From Rhizobium album (GTDB lineage: Bacteria; Pseudomonadota; Alphaproteobacteria; Rhizobiales; Rhizobiaceae), in the NCBI RefSeq assembly GCF_003122325.1, contig NZ_QFBC01000005.1, forward strand, positions 1 to 64,000: a stretch of 64,000 nucleotides of DNA. The letters run 5' to 3'. This document shows, one piece after another, positions 43,309-52,516 of the stretch (within the stretch, counting starts at the first letter, position 1; each line of letters opens with the position of its first letter). The position numbers were made by a program, and so were the translations under genes. The notes beneath the pieces were generated by a model. That model ran no database searches. It saw only the letters and a program-made list of their open reading frames with translations, and was not told where the DNA came from.

Positions 43309-43920
43309 CTAGCCTGCCGACTTCAGCGGCCGGTCGTCCTTCAGCCAGCCATTGCCGCCGTTGGCGATGTTGATCCCGCGCACCACCGACGCTTCGAAGC
43401 GCTTCAGCAGGCTCTGCGGCGCACCACCGGTGATGGACAGCAGGACGGAAGCGCCGACACCGATCGGTCCGAGCTTCGGATCTGCAGGCGCGTCCGGCAT
43501 GCCTTCCGGCGCCAGGCTGCCTCCGGACCAGAACACGGCCAGTGCCGCATAGGCCGCCGCACCCTCGAACTTCGCCTGTTCGGCAACGGCAAAACATGCC
43601 CGCCTGCGCTCTTCGTTGGGACCGTAAACCCAGGCGGCGGTCCGTTCCAGGCACGTCGCCTCCAGTTCGGTCGGCTGGGCGATATTCGTATGCGCCACGA
43701 CGCAGGCCCACCAGACCGCCTCACGCACGGGCAGCGAGAACGCCAGGAAACGCACGGCATCGCCGACCTGCTCCGAATCGACCAGCAGGGAAAAATAACC
43801 TTGCGGTGAAAGCTCCGGAAGCAGAAAGGCGCGCGCCTCGGTGGATAGGTCGACGCGTTCGCAAATCTCCGCTGCCGTCGCGGCACTCACCTTGCGGAAC
43901 GGTTCGTTCTGGATCTTCAC
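43309..43920 (-). CDS. DUF6931-type T6SS-associated protein
   Basis: A 203-residue soluble protein. I recognise it only as the uncharacterised family (DUF6931, tentative) that travels with T6SS genes. It is helical with conserved aromatic stretches: EAVWWACVVAHTNI and AAYAALAVFWSGGSLAP. The start is GTG at 43920 with AGGAG eight bases upstream, 11 bases past the vgrG stop. Because it follows vgrG immediately it could be an adaptor or loading chaperone, but no adaptor domain (DUF1795, DUF2169 or DUF4123) is visible. Confidence 0.65.
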   Translation of the reverse strand: MKIQNEPFRKVSAATAAEICERVDLSTEARAFLLPELSPQGYFSLLVDSEQVGDAVRFLAFSLPVREAVWWACVVAHTNIAQPTELEATCLERTAAWVYGPNEERRRACFAVAEQAKFEGAAAYAALAVFWSGGSLAPEGMPDAPADPKLGPIGVGASVLLSITGGAPQSLLKRFEASVVRGINIANGGNGWLKDDRPLKSAG

Positions 43921-43931
43921 AGTCCGCGCTC

Positions 43932-46022
43932 CTAGTTTATCTTCACGATACCGCCCTTGACGGTGACCATGCCGTCACCGGCAACGTCCACAATCGGCGC
44001 CTGCAGGCCTGCCTTCGCATCTCCCTTTATCGTGATCTGAACCGCCTTTATGTTGATGCCGGCCGGCGTCAGCTCGATGGTGCTCGTCCCGCATTTCAAA
44101 GTTATGCCTTGTCCTGCTTCCAGGAGAATTTTTCCGGCACTCGCCTTGGTTGTCTGATTTCCGAGCGAAACGGTTAACGTATCGTCGCCCTTGTCGAGGG
44201 TCGTCGTCCGGTTGCCCATCGAAAGGGTCAGCGCATCGTTACCCTTGTCGAGCTTTGCCGTCCGGTTGCCCTGCGACAGCGTCAGCGTATCGTTGCCCTG
44301 GCCAAGCGTCGTCGTCCGGTTGCCCTTGTCGATGTCGAGGGTCTCGTTGCCGGTCTCGATCTTCTCGACACGGTTGCCCTTCTTGATCGTGAAGGTATCG
44401 TTGCCTTCGGTGATCGTCGAGGTGCGGTCGTTCTTGATCGTCCGGGTCTGGTCATGGCCGACATCGAGCACGTCGTCGTTTTCGACCTCGCGCGTAAAAT
44501 CCTTTTCCGCATGGAACAGGATTTTTTCGCTGCCCTTCTTGTCCTCGAAAGACAATTCGTTGGCGTTGGCGACCTGGCCGTCCTTCGTCGAGCGCGTCAG
44601 CAGGCCGCTCTTCGTCATGTTGTCCGGCAAGGCCCATGGCGGCATGTTGTCGGCATTGTAGACGGCGCCCGTCACCAGCGGCCGGTCGGGGTCGCCGTCG
44701 AGGAATTGCACGACGACTTCCATCCCGACGCGCGGAATGAACATCATGCCCCAGGCGCTGCCTGCCATGCTTTGCGCCACGCGGATGAAGCAGGAACTCT
44801 GCTCGTTGTTCTTGCCGTGGCGATCCCAGAAGAACTGGACGCGAATGCGGCCGTATTTGTCCGTATGGATCTCTTCCTGCGATGCACCGACGACCTTCGC
44901 GGTCACCGGCCCGCGGGCGATCGGCCGCGGCACGGGCAGAGGGCTTCGCGCCGGCTGCGTGGAAATCACGCCGGTAAAACGGTTCGAATAGGACGGCTCG
45001 CCGCCGCTGCCGCCCTGCATGGTAAAATGCGTGCGATTGTAGGCCTCGTGGTAGACCTCGGTCAGCACGTAAGTCTTGTTGCTCTCGGCATCGATCGGAT
45101 GTTCGAGCGTAAAACGGTGGCCGGGCAAAAAGCTGGCGCAGCTCGAATCGCCCGAAATCGTCTCGGTGACGCGGTCCGAGGCGTCGACGGCGGCGGCCGA
45201 GAGGCGGTTGAGCGTCGCCTTCTGGAAGGAATCGCCGGGAAAGCGGAAATGCGACCACGACTTGTCGGCGGCCGGCGCCTTCTTGGTGGTCTTCGTTCCC
45301 GAGACGTTTTCGCTCGGAACTTCGAAATTGTAGTCCTGAAGCTCCCATTTGGTGTCGGTGAGCCCGCGTCCGATATCCAGGACCGAAATCGAGTCCACCG
45401 TATTGCCGCCGTTGGGACGATAGACCACCTTATCCTGCAGGCAATCCTTGTAGCCGTTGGCGTCATCGGCAAGGACCAGGGTATGGGCGCCCTGCGCATG
45501 GGTGAAAAAGTAGAAGATCCCCTCTTCGGCAAGCAGCCGCTCGACGAAGGCACGATTGGTCTCGCCGTACTGGACGCAATAGTCGCGCCGGTCATACGTC
45601 GCGTTCAGCTTCTTCTCGAACTTGATGCTGTCTTGGCCGAGGATTTCCTCGACGATCTCGACCGCGGTCTTGTCCTGGAAGATCTTGTAGTCCGAGGTCC
45701 GGTCGAGGACCCAGAAAGTCGGCGAAATGGTCAGATTATAGATACGGTAGCCGCTGCGCGTCAGCGCGCCGCCGGAAAACGCCGTGACGATGCCGTTCAC
45801 CAGGCGCCGCTGAGCCGCCGGGTGCGACATCTGCAGCGTCACGCTTTTGCCGAGAAGGTCGCCGGGCGCAATTGTTTCGCGCTCGCAGAGAGCCTCCGCG
45901 TGGAATTCGAAAAGCCGCGAGATGCCTTCGACCCCACGGACACCGGTTGCGACAAGCACATCCTCGCCGAGCGGCGTGTCAAGGGTCAGCCAGCGCTCCG
46001 CCTGAGTCAGTGTCGTCGTCAT
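43932..46022 (-). CDS. tssI: T6SS spike protein VgrG (TssI)
   Basis: A 696-residue VgrG. Residues about 1-370 are gp27-like (VATGVRGVEGISRLFEF; YCVQYGETNRAFVERLLAEEG). The gp5 OB domain follows with DKYGRIRVQFFWDRHGKN. A C-terminal beta-helix of xGNxTxxL repeats occupies residues about 517-626, then a gp5-type tip IELTPAGINIKAVQITIKG. No enzymatic extension is attached, so effectors probably ride as separate proteins or on the PAAR tip. It lies 58 bases after hcp. Confidence 0.93.
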   Translation of the reverse strand: MTTTLTQAERWLTLDTPLGEDVLVATGVRGVEGISRLFEFHAEALCERETIAPGDLLGKSVTLQMSHPAAQRRLVNGIVTAFSGGALTRSGYRIYNLTISPTFWVLDRTSDYKIFQDKTAVEIVEEILGQDSIKFEKKLNATYDRRDYCVQYGETNRAFVERLLAEEGIFYFFTHAQGAHTLVLADDANGYKDCLQDKVVYRPNGGNTVDSISVLDIGRGLTDTKWELQDYNFEVPSENVSGTKTTKKAPAADKSWSHFRFPGDSFQKATLNRLSAAAVDASDRVTETISGDSSCASFLPGHRFTLEHPIDAESNKTYVLTEVYHEAYNRTHFTMQGGSGGEPSYSNRFTGVISTQPARSPLPVPRPIARGPVTAKVVGASQEEIHTDKYGRIRVQFFWDRHGKNNEQSSCFIRVAQSMAGSAWGMMFIPRVGMEVVVQFLDGDPDRPLVTGAVYNADNMPPWALPDNMTKSGLLTRSTKDGQVANANELSFEDKKGSEKILFHAEKDFTREVENDDVLDVGHDQTRTIKNDRTSTITEGNDTFTIKKGNRVEKIETGNETLDIDKGNRTTTLGQGNDTLTLSQGNRTAKLDKGNDALTLSMGNRTTTLDKGDDTLTVSLGNQTTKASAGKILLEAGQGITLKCGTSTIELTPAGINIKAVQITIKGDAKAGLQAPIVDVAGDGMVTVKGGIVKIN
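44145..44474 (-). repeat. eight-residue repeats in the VgrG needle
   Basis: This part of vgrG encodes about a dozen turns of the form GNxTxxL with an eight-residue step, alternating GNDTLTLS and GNRTTTLD types. At DNA level it is a degenerate 24-base tandem repeat. It builds the triple-stranded beta-helix of the spike, as in phage T4 gp5. Confidence 0.8.
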
Positions 46023-46080
46023 GGAAGCATGATCCTTAGAGGCGCCTGGCTAAACGCCAAGCGCCAGGATTTGGTCAATA

Positions 46081-46557
46081 TCAGCCGCTCTTGGTGGTGG
46101 AGAGGTCGTAGCTGACGGTCACCGGCGTGCCGGCCTTGTTGTTGCTGTCGTACGGAATGAACTTGTATTCGATCTTGGTGAAGTTGATCGAAATGGACTC
46201 GCTCGGCCGGTCGCCGCCGGTGCTGATCGAATAAGCGGAGACCAGCGCATTGGTCAGCGTGTATTCGGCATAGGTGTTGCCCGGGCTACCGGTGCTGACG
46301 AGATGGATTTCGACCTTCTTGCCGGCAGCGCCGGTCGCCGATTCCGTGAACAGCTTGGAGGAAGAGCTGTCGAGCATCTTCGTGACGGTGACTTCGCTGA
46401 CGCTCGGCTCGCTTGCTTCGCGGTTTGCTGCCGCACCTGCCGGCGTCGAGATCGCACGACCGAGGCCGAACTGCAGGCTGCCGATGTCGATCCATTTCTG
46501 GTGCTTGTCGTGCGTTGCTTCGCCGTCAATACCTTCGTACTTGAGATAAATTGCCAT
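46081..46557 (-). CDS. hcp: T6SS tube protein Hcp (TssD)
   Basis: A 158-residue Hcp. It begins AIYLKYEGIDGEATHDKHQK, and the tube-core features are VTKMLDSSSSKLFTESATG and the ending ISINFTKIEYKFIPYD. Stacked Hcp hexamers form the inner tube. GGGAG precedes the ATG. It lies 61 bases past clpV, in the same direction, with vgrG following. Confidence 0.93.
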   Translation of the reverse strand: MAIYLKYEGIDGEATHDKHQKWIDIGSLQFGLGRAISTPAGAAANREASEPSVSEVTVTKMLDSSSSKLFTESATGAAGKKVEIHLVSTGSPGNTYAEYTLTNALVSAYSISTGGDRPSESISINFTKIEYKFIPYDSNNKAGTPVTVSYDLSTTKSG

Positions 46558-46618
46558 TCGTTAGCTCCCGTTGGTGTGTCAATTTCAATTATTGGGCTTT
46601 ACTCTTCGCAGAACATGC

Positions 46619-49360
46619 TTATTCGGCGGCAGCGACCGGCTCTTCTTCCACTGGCTCGTCGATATCGGCAGGCGAGGCGACGTTGTCGGCCGACACCTGT
46701 TCCACAAACTCGAACTGACCATCCGTTCCAAGGACTGCCTTGAGGCTTCCGACCTGCCTGCCGTCCGCCATGATCGACAGGACATGGGCGGACAGGCGCG
46801 GCAGCAATCCGCGGGACAGGATATATTCGATATTGCGCGCGCCGCTTTCTACTTCGGTGCAACGGCTGGCAATATCGGCGATCAGCGACGCATCCCATGT
46901 CAGGTTTGCGCGGTAATTTTCCAGGAACCGCTTGCGGATGCGGTTCAATTGCAGTTCCACGATCTTGCGGATGATATCGTCCGCCAGCGGGAAATAAGGA
47001 ACGACGGAGCAACGCCCCAGGAACGCCGGTTTGAAGCTCTTCAGCAGTTCCGGACGTACCGCCTCGGTCAGCGTATCGACGTCGGGCCGGTTGTCCGGAT
47101 CGGCATAGAGCCTGTGGATGAGATCCGTGCCGGCATTCGACGTCATGATGATGATGGTATTCTTGAAGTCGATGTCGCGGCCTTCGCCGTCGCGCAGCAT
47201 GCCCTTGTCGAAGACCTGGTAGAACACGTCCTGGACGCCGGGATGAGCCTTTTCCATCTCGTCGAAGAGCACCACGGAATAGGGCCGGCGGCGAACCGCC
47301 TCGGTCAGAACGCCGCCTTCGCCGTAACCGACATAGCCGGGAGGCGAACCGACGAGCATCGACACCTTATGCTCTTCCTTGAATTCCGACATGTTGATGA
47401 CGGTGAGGTTCTGCTCGCCGCCATACAGGAGGTCGGCCAGCGCCAGCGCCGTTTCCGTCTTGCCGACGCCCGAGGTGCCGACCATGAGGAAAACGCCGAT
47501 CGGCTTGCGTGGATCCGTCAGTTTGGCGCGCGAGGTGCGGATCGTTTCGGCGATCGCTTCCAGCGCATGCGACTGGCCGATGACGCGCTCGCTGAGCTTG
47601 TCCTTGAGAGCCAGAACCGTCTTGATTTCGTTGGACACCATGCGGCCGACCGGAATGCCGGTCCAGTTGCCGACGACTTCGGCAATCGCCTGGCTGTCCA
47701 CCGTGACGCGCATCAGCGGATTTTCGCCCTGCAGTTCGGTCAGTTCGGCACCCAGTGCCGCCAGTTCTTCGCGCATCTCGTCCGGGGACTTGGCGTCGGC
47801 GGGCTGTTCGGCCCCCTCTTCCAGTTCGCCCAGCGCTTCCTGCAGCGCCCGGATCCGCGACACCAGGTCACGTTCCTTTTCCCACTGCGCTTCCATCTCG
47901 GCCAGTTCGGAGGCCGTCTTCTCACGATCGGCCTTCAACTCGGCGATGCGCTCTGCATGATCCGCGCCGATCTTCACTTCGCGTCCGAGAACGGCAAGGT
48001 CCGTATCGATCATCTCGATCCGGCGGCGACGGTCTTCGACCACGGCCGGCGTTCCATGCGCGGCGACGGCGACGCGGCCGCAGGCCGTATCCAGCAGGCT
48101 GACCGCCTTGTCCGGAAGCTGGCGGCTCGGAATGTAGCGCCGCGACAAGCGGACGGCATCTTCCACCGCTTCGGCAAGCACGCGCACGCCGTGATGCTGC
48201 TCGAGCGTCGGGATCAGGCCGCGCATCATGCCGATGGCTGCCTCATCGCCCGGCTCGTCGACCTTCACCACCTGAAAGCGGCGGGTCAGGGCCGGGTCAC
48301 GCTCGAAATATTTCTTGTATTCGGCCCAGGTCGTAGCGGCGATCGTGCGCATTTCGCCACGCGCCAGCGCCGGTTTCAGCAGGTTGGCGGCATCGTTCTG
48401 GCCTGCCGCACCGCCCGCACCGATCAGCGTATGGGCTTCGTCGATGAACATGATGATCGGTCGCGGCGAGGCTTTCACCTCTTCGATGACGTTCTTGAGC
48501 CGGTTCTCGAACTCGCCCTTCATGCCGGCACCGGCCTGCAGCAGGCCGAGGTCGAGCGACAGAAGCTCCACGTCCTTAAGGGCCGGGGGCACGTCGCCGG
48601 CGGCGATCTTCAGGGCAAAACCCTCGACGACGGCCGTCTTGCCGACGCCGGCTTCGCCGGTCAGGATCGGATTGTTCTGGCGGCGACGGGTCAGGATGTC
48701 GACGATCTGGCGGGTTTCGGCGTCACGGCCGAGAACCGGATCGATCTTGCCGTCGCGAGCCCGCGCCGTCAGGTTGATGGTGTACTGGTCGAGCGCCGAG
48801 CCGGAAACGACGGCCGGACGGGCCTGGCCTTCGGCCGTTGCGCCACCGGCACTGCCGCCCGCTGCAGCCGCCGCGGCACCGGCTTCGCTGGTGCCGGACG
48901 TGATCTTGCCGACGGACGTCCGCAGCGCTTCGGCGTTGATGCGGGCGAACTGCGAAGACGCATCCCGCGCCAGCGCCGCAAGCGTGTCGTCGCACAGAAG
49001 CGCGGTCAACAGATGACCGCTGCGCACGGCCCGCTCATTATATTGCAGCGACGTGAAGATCCAGGCTTCGCGCATCCACTTGACGATATTGGGAGCCAGC
49101 GCAGGAGAGCGGCTGTTGCCGGTCTTCTGGCGGTCGAGCACCTTGTTGAGATCGGCGGCTAGCCGGCCGGCGTCGATTTCGAAATGCCGCAGGATGGCGG
49201 CAATGTCGGTGTCAGCAGATTCGAGAAGCTTCACCAGCCAGTGCTCGATCTCGACGTTATAATGCGTGCGCGACAACGTCAGCCCGACGGCGCCTTCGAG
49301 AGTCGAACGGCAAATCGGATTGAGGCGTGCGATCAACGATTGCAAGTCAACGTTAAGCAA
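46619..49360 (-). CDS. clpV: T6SS sheath-recycling ATPase ClpV (TssH)
   Basis: A 913-residue AAA+ unfoldase of the ClpB class. The N-domain binds contracted sheath. The first ATPase has Walker A GEAGVGKTAVVEGFAL and MFIDEAHTLIGAGG, a coiled-coil middle follows, and the second has GTSGVGKTETALALADLLYG and LFDEMEKAHPGVQDV. The C-terminus is alanine/glutamate rich. The start is TTG at 49360 with GAGGGG six bases before it; no ATG fits. It is the first gene of the minus arm. Confidence 0.93.
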   Translation of the reverse strand: MLNVDLQSLIARLNPICRSTLEGAVGLTLSRTHYNVEIEHWLVKLLESADTDIAAILRHFEIDAGRLAADLNKVLDRQKTGNSRSPALAPNIVKWMREAWIFTSLQYNERAVRSGHLLTALLCDDTLAALARDASSQFARINAEALRTSVGKITSGTSEAGAAAAAAGGSAGGATAEGQARPAVVSGSALDQYTINLTARARDGKIDPVLGRDAETRQIVDILTRRRQNNPILTGEAGVGKTAVVEGFALKIAAGDVPPALKDVELLSLDLGLLQAGAGMKGEFENRLKNVIEEVKASPRPIIMFIDEAHTLIGAGGAAGQNDAANLLKPALARGEMRTIAATTWAEYKKYFERDPALTRRFQVVKVDEPGDEAAIGMMRGLIPTLEQHHGVRVLAEAVEDAVRLSRRYIPSRQLPDKAVSLLDTACGRVAVAAHGTPAVVEDRRRRIEMIDTDLAVLGREVKIGADHAERIAELKADREKTASELAEMEAQWEKERDLVSRIRALQEALGELEEGAEQPADAKSPDEMREELAALGAELTELQGENPLMRVTVDSQAIAEVVGNWTGIPVGRMVSNEIKTVLALKDKLSERVIGQSHALEAIAETIRTSRAKLTDPRKPIGVFLMVGTSGVGKTETALALADLLYGGEQNLTVINMSEFKEEHKVSMLVGSPPGYVGYGEGGVLTEAVRRRPYSVVLFDEMEKAHPGVQDVFYQVFDKGMLRDGEGRDIDFKNTIIIMTSNAGTDLIHRLYADPDNRPDVDTLTEAVRPELLKSFKPAFLGRCSVVPYFPLADDIIRKIVELQLNRIRKRFLENYRANLTWDASLIADIASRCTEVESGARNIEYILSRGLLPRLSAHVLSIMADGRQVGSLKAVLGTDGQFEFVEQVSADNVASPADIDEPVEEEPVAAAE

Positions 49361-49501
49361 GCATATCCCCTCTCATGCTGCAGGGCGCCAAGCAAATAAT
49401 GACGCATGACTTGAAAAACTATTATGACAATTCGGTCGCTGTTGGCGCGACTGCGAAAGCTAGAACCGATTTGCCCCTAAAAGTCCATGTCCAAAATTGG
49501 G

Positions 49502-49831
49502 TCATCCGGCGAGGGCCGCGTCCACCGTCGGATAAATCGGAAATAGCCTTAAGAAACCACTCATTTCGAATACCAAACGGATACGGCTGTTGAGACCGGT
49601 CAGCGCCATTCGCCCTCCGGTTGCACGAATCTTCTTTGCAGCCGACAAAAACACGGAGAGTCCGGTGCTGCTGATATATTCCAGCCCGGCGAGATCGACG
49701 ATGATGTTGGTATCACCCCGATCGATGACGGCGGCGAGATGGCGATCGAACACGCCTGACGTCATGCTGTCTATTCTGCCGTTCGGCGAAACAATAAGGT
49801 TGCCCTCTCGGCGAGTCTCGGCGATGTTCAT
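49502..49831 (-). CDS. STAS-domain anti-anti-sigma type protein
   Basis: A 109-residue single STAS domain. The conserved phosphorylation loop reads VDLAGLEYISSTGLSVFLSA, with the target serine present. Such proteins bind RsbW-like kinases and switch partners when phosphorylated. It sits at the hinge of the T6SS locus, opposite a gene encoding an HATPase with a phosphatase-like domain. It probably forms a control pair with that protein. The start has GAGGG ten bases upstream. Confidence 0.85.
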   Translation of the reverse strand: MNIAETRREGNLIVSPNGRIDSMTSGVFDRHLAAVIDRGDTNIIVDLAGLEYISSTGLSVFLSAAKKIRATGGRMALTGLNSRIRLVFEMSGFLRLFPIYPTVDAALAG

Positions 49832-49969
49832 GGCGTTGGTACCCTCGTTATTCACACTTGATCGGGAAACGGCCCGCGTGACGAACCGCAGCATTATGGC
49901 CCGTAATGATTTCAGAAAGTGGCGCCACGCGCCAGAATGTTTTTCAAGCATGAGAGGGGAACGACATCG

Positions 49970-50995
49970 ATGACAAGCGCTGATTCCCTGCGCCACGACC
50001 TGGCCGGACTGATGCAGCGGGCCCTTTTGCCGCCGCGGTTTCCGGTGCGGCGCGACCTGGAAGTCGAATCCGGCATCGGTTCCGCAAACACCACGGTTTC
50101 TTTCTACGACCATATTTGGGTGGAAACGCAGATCTTTGCCGCGGCCGCCATCCGCGTGCACCAGACCGGCCTCGACGGCGCCTGGACGGCCTCCGGCCTC
50201 CGCCAGATGCTGCGAGCGCTGCTGACGCGAATCAGCGATCCGCACGCTGTGCTTGCAACGGTTGCCGACCTGGCGCCGCAGATCCGGTTCGACGCCGCCC
50301 TGGCCCGCCTCGATGTCGTCTCCGGCCAGGTGAGCATCGCGACGAAGGGCGAGGCCGGCGCCCGTCTCGGCGACGGGACGGAGGCGTTCGACGGTCCCTC
50401 GGTCACGCCCGGCAGCATCCTGTGGCTGACGGCGGGTGAAATGCCGGGCCTTTCTGACGACAAGGTGCCGATCGAGGGGCTGGAAGGGCTGGTAAAGCCC
50501 GCCCTGCAGGGCTCCGCGGGCGTGGGCTGCGCGGTCCTCTACAAGACCGCCGCGAAGTCGAACAGGTCGGCCACTTTCGTCATGACCAACGATCTCGCCG
50601 GAATTCCGCCGTTGCTGGAGGATATCGGCCGCTTCTTCCTGCGCCAGTCGCTCGACGAGGAGGCGGTTGCCGGGCTGGACGTCGCCCTGGACGAAATTCT
50701 TACCAATGCGGTCAACTACGGCTACAAGGACGGCAACGCCCACGAGATCCTTGTCTCGCTTTCGGTCGAATCAGGGCTGCTGAGCATCGAGGTTCGCGAC
50801 GACGGCGGGCCTTTCGACCCCCTGAGTGTGCCGGAACCGGACTTGTCGGTGGAGATCGACGACCGTCAGATCGGCGGATTGGGCATGCATTTCGTTCGTA
50901 CCTTGCTTGACAGGGTCGAGTACAAACGAAGTAATGGCTGGAACGTCCTTCTCCTTGAAAAGAATTTGCCCCCTGCCGGAGGAAATGCGCCATGA
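49970..50995 (+). CDS. SpoIIE-like pseudophosphatase fused to RsbW-type HATPase
   Basis: A 341-residue protein. The C-terminal 135 residues form a GHKL ATPase of the RsbW type, with N-box LDVALDEILTNAVNYGY, then EVRDDGGPFDP and IGGLGMHFVRTLLD. The N-terminal 190 residues align in layout with SpoIIE/PP2C phosphatases (for example VTPGSILWLTAGEMP at the usual GD..lyTDG site) but the metal-binding aspartates are missing, so activity is doubtful. The start ATG at 49970 has GAGGGG about ten bases before it. Its stop overlaps the PAAR start (ATGA). With the STAS protein it suggests partner switching over T6SS assembly. Confidence 0.75.
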   Translation: MTSADSLRHDLAGLMQRALLPPRFPVRRDLEVESGIGSANTTVSFYDHIWVETQIFAAAAIRVHQTGLDGAWTASGLRQMLRALLTRISDPHAVLATVADLAPQIRFDAALARLDVVSGQVSIATKGEAGARLGDGTEAFDGPSVTPGSILWLTAGEMPGLSDDKVPIEGLEGLVKPALQGSAGVGCAVLYKTAAKSNRSATFVMTNDLAGIPPLLEDIGRFFLRQSLDEEAVAGLDVALDEILTNAVNYGYKDGNAHEILVSLSVESGLLSIEVRDDGGPFDPLSVPEPDLSVEIDDRQIGGLGMHFVRTLLDRVEYKRSNGWNVLLLEKNLPPAGGNAP

Positions 50996-51372
50996 ACGCC
51001 GCTCGCATGGGAGACATGATCCTGCAGGATGCGCCGCATTGCCATGCGCCCATCCATCCCGCAGCGCTGGTGCCGACGCCTGTCCCGCACCCGGCGCTGC
51101 CGCTCGCCATCGTCACCGGATTGCCGACCGTCATGATCGGCAACATGCCGGCGGCCCGGCTGAGCGATATGTCGGCACCCTGCGCACTTCCCGGCTGCGT
51201 TCCCGGCGGGCCGGGCATGATCATGCTGGGTTCGGCAACGGTGCTGATCGGCAATATGCCGGCCGCGCGGATCAACGACATGACCATGCATGCCGCCTGT
51301 ATCGCTCCGATTCCGAGCCCAGTCGGCAAAATTCTGCCGCCCGGATGCCCCACCGTCATGATCGGTGGCTGA
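50992..51372 (+). CDS. PAAR-domain spike tip protein
   Basis: A 126-residue PAAR protein that caps VgrG. Two matching motifs, TVMIGNMPAARLSDM and TVLIGNMPAARINDM, form the two halves of the cone, with histidine and cysteine residues for the zinc. There is no effector extension. Its start overlaps the upstream stop by four bases. A methyltransferase gene follows 12 bases later. Confidence 0.88.
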   Translation: MNAARMGDMILQDAPHCHAPIHPAALVPTPVPHPALPLAIVTGLPTVMIGNMPAARLSDMSAPCALPGCVPGGPGMIMLGSATVLIGNMPAARINDMTMHAACIAPIPSPVGKILPPGCPTVMIGG

Positions 51373-51384
51373 GGAGCAAGGTTC

Positions 51385-52464
51385 TTGCGTCGGTATCATT
51401 TCGAATCGCTTCGTCCGGTCTGCCCTCTTTGCCGCCGGCAGGGAAACCAGTGTGCCCTTGCCATCATGGTGGTCGAGGCGGAAGAGGACGACGACATCCG
51501 GAGCGGCATCCTCTCCTGCGGCGCCTGCGGGGCGGAATTTCCAATCCTCGACGGCTTGCCGGTCCTCGTCCCCGAGGTCCGTCGCTACGTTCAGGACAAT
51601 CTCTTTTATATATTGGCGCGCAACGACCTGACGCCCGCCGTGGAAGGACTGATCGGCGACGCCGCGGGGCCTGGAAGCGGATTGGAAGCGATTCGCCAGC
51701 ACGTCTCCTCCTATGCGTGGGATCACTGGGGCGACCGCGATCCGGAAGGCGCCGGCAATCTCCCGGGCGGAGCCACGCCGGGTGCCGTCATCCGCAACCT
51801 CGCGTCCGGGCTGGAGATGATTGCCGCCGATATGGCGGACGGGCCGATCCTCGACATCGGTTGCGGCACGGGAAGAACCACGGCAGAACTGGCGGAGCGC
51901 ACCGGGCGGCTGACGCTGGGCATCGACATTTCGATGTCGCTGGCCCGCGCCGGGCGGCAGGCCGTCGTCGGCGGGGTGGTCGATTACGCCTTGCGCCGCA
52001 ACGGCCTCGTCTACGACCGCAGGCGTTATGCCGCTGACCACAAGGCGGGGAAACTGGCGGACATCTGGATCTGCGATGTCATGGTCCTGCCGTTCGAAAC
52101 CGATACGTTCGCCGCCGCCGCTGCGATGAACGTCGTCGACTGCATGGTCGATCCGCGCGCCGGCCTGACGGAAATCAGCCGCGCCCTGCGGCCGGACGGC
52201 GCCGCGATCCTGTCCGTGCCTTTCGACTGGTCGGGACAGGTGACGCCTGTCGAGGCCTGGCTCGGCGGCCATTCGCAGCGCGCCGCCCATCGCGGCAGCC
52301 CGGAGGCCATTCTCGACATGCTGCTCTCGGACGGACCGCTTGCGGCCGGCGATCTCAGGCGCAAAGGACCCTCACAGGAGGTTCCCTGGCACGTCAGATT
52401 GCACGATCGTTCCTGTATGTACTACTCAGCCCATCTTGTGGCAGCCCGAAAAACCGTGAAATAG
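51385..52464 (+). CDS. zinc-ribbon SAM-dependent methyltransferase
   Basis: A 359-residue protein with two parts. Residues 1-60 hold a Cys4 zinc ribbon (CPLC and CGAC, Trm112-like). The class I methyltransferase fold follows, with GPILDIGCGTGRTTAEL near residue 153, acidic LGIDIS and FAAAAAMNVVDCMVDP. The start is TTG at 51385 with GGAG eight bases upstream. It sits between PAAR and FHA genes of the T6SS plus arm, which is unusual. It might modify a T6SS part, act as an effector, or load one. I see no secretion marker. Confidence 0.75.
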   Translation: MRRYHFESLRPVCPLCRRQGNQCALAIMVVEAEEDDDIRSGILSCGACGAEFPILDGLPVLVPEVRRYVQDNLFYILARNDLTPAVEGLIGDAAGPGSGLEAIRQHVSSYAWDHWGDRDPEGAGNLPGGATPGAVIRNLASGLEMIAADMADGPILDIGCGTGRTTAELAERTGRLTLGIDISMSLARAGRQAVVGGVVDYALRRNGLVYDRRRYAADHKAGKLADIWICDVMVLPFETDTFAAAAAMNVVDCMVDPRAGLTEISRALRPDGAAILSVPFDWSGQVTPVEAWLGGHSQRAAHRGSPEAILDMLLSDGPLAAGDLRRKGPSQEVPWHVRLHDRSCMYYSAHLVAARKTVK

Positions 52465-52516
52465 TATACCGAGCTATAAAAGATTCATCACAAGCCGTCG
52501 TATCGCGGGGAGTTCC

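Noticed and set aside
44145-44474. Possible CRISPR-like or simple tandem repeat array
   Set aside because: The repeats are in frame inside vgrG and encode the beta-helix of the spike; there are no spacers.
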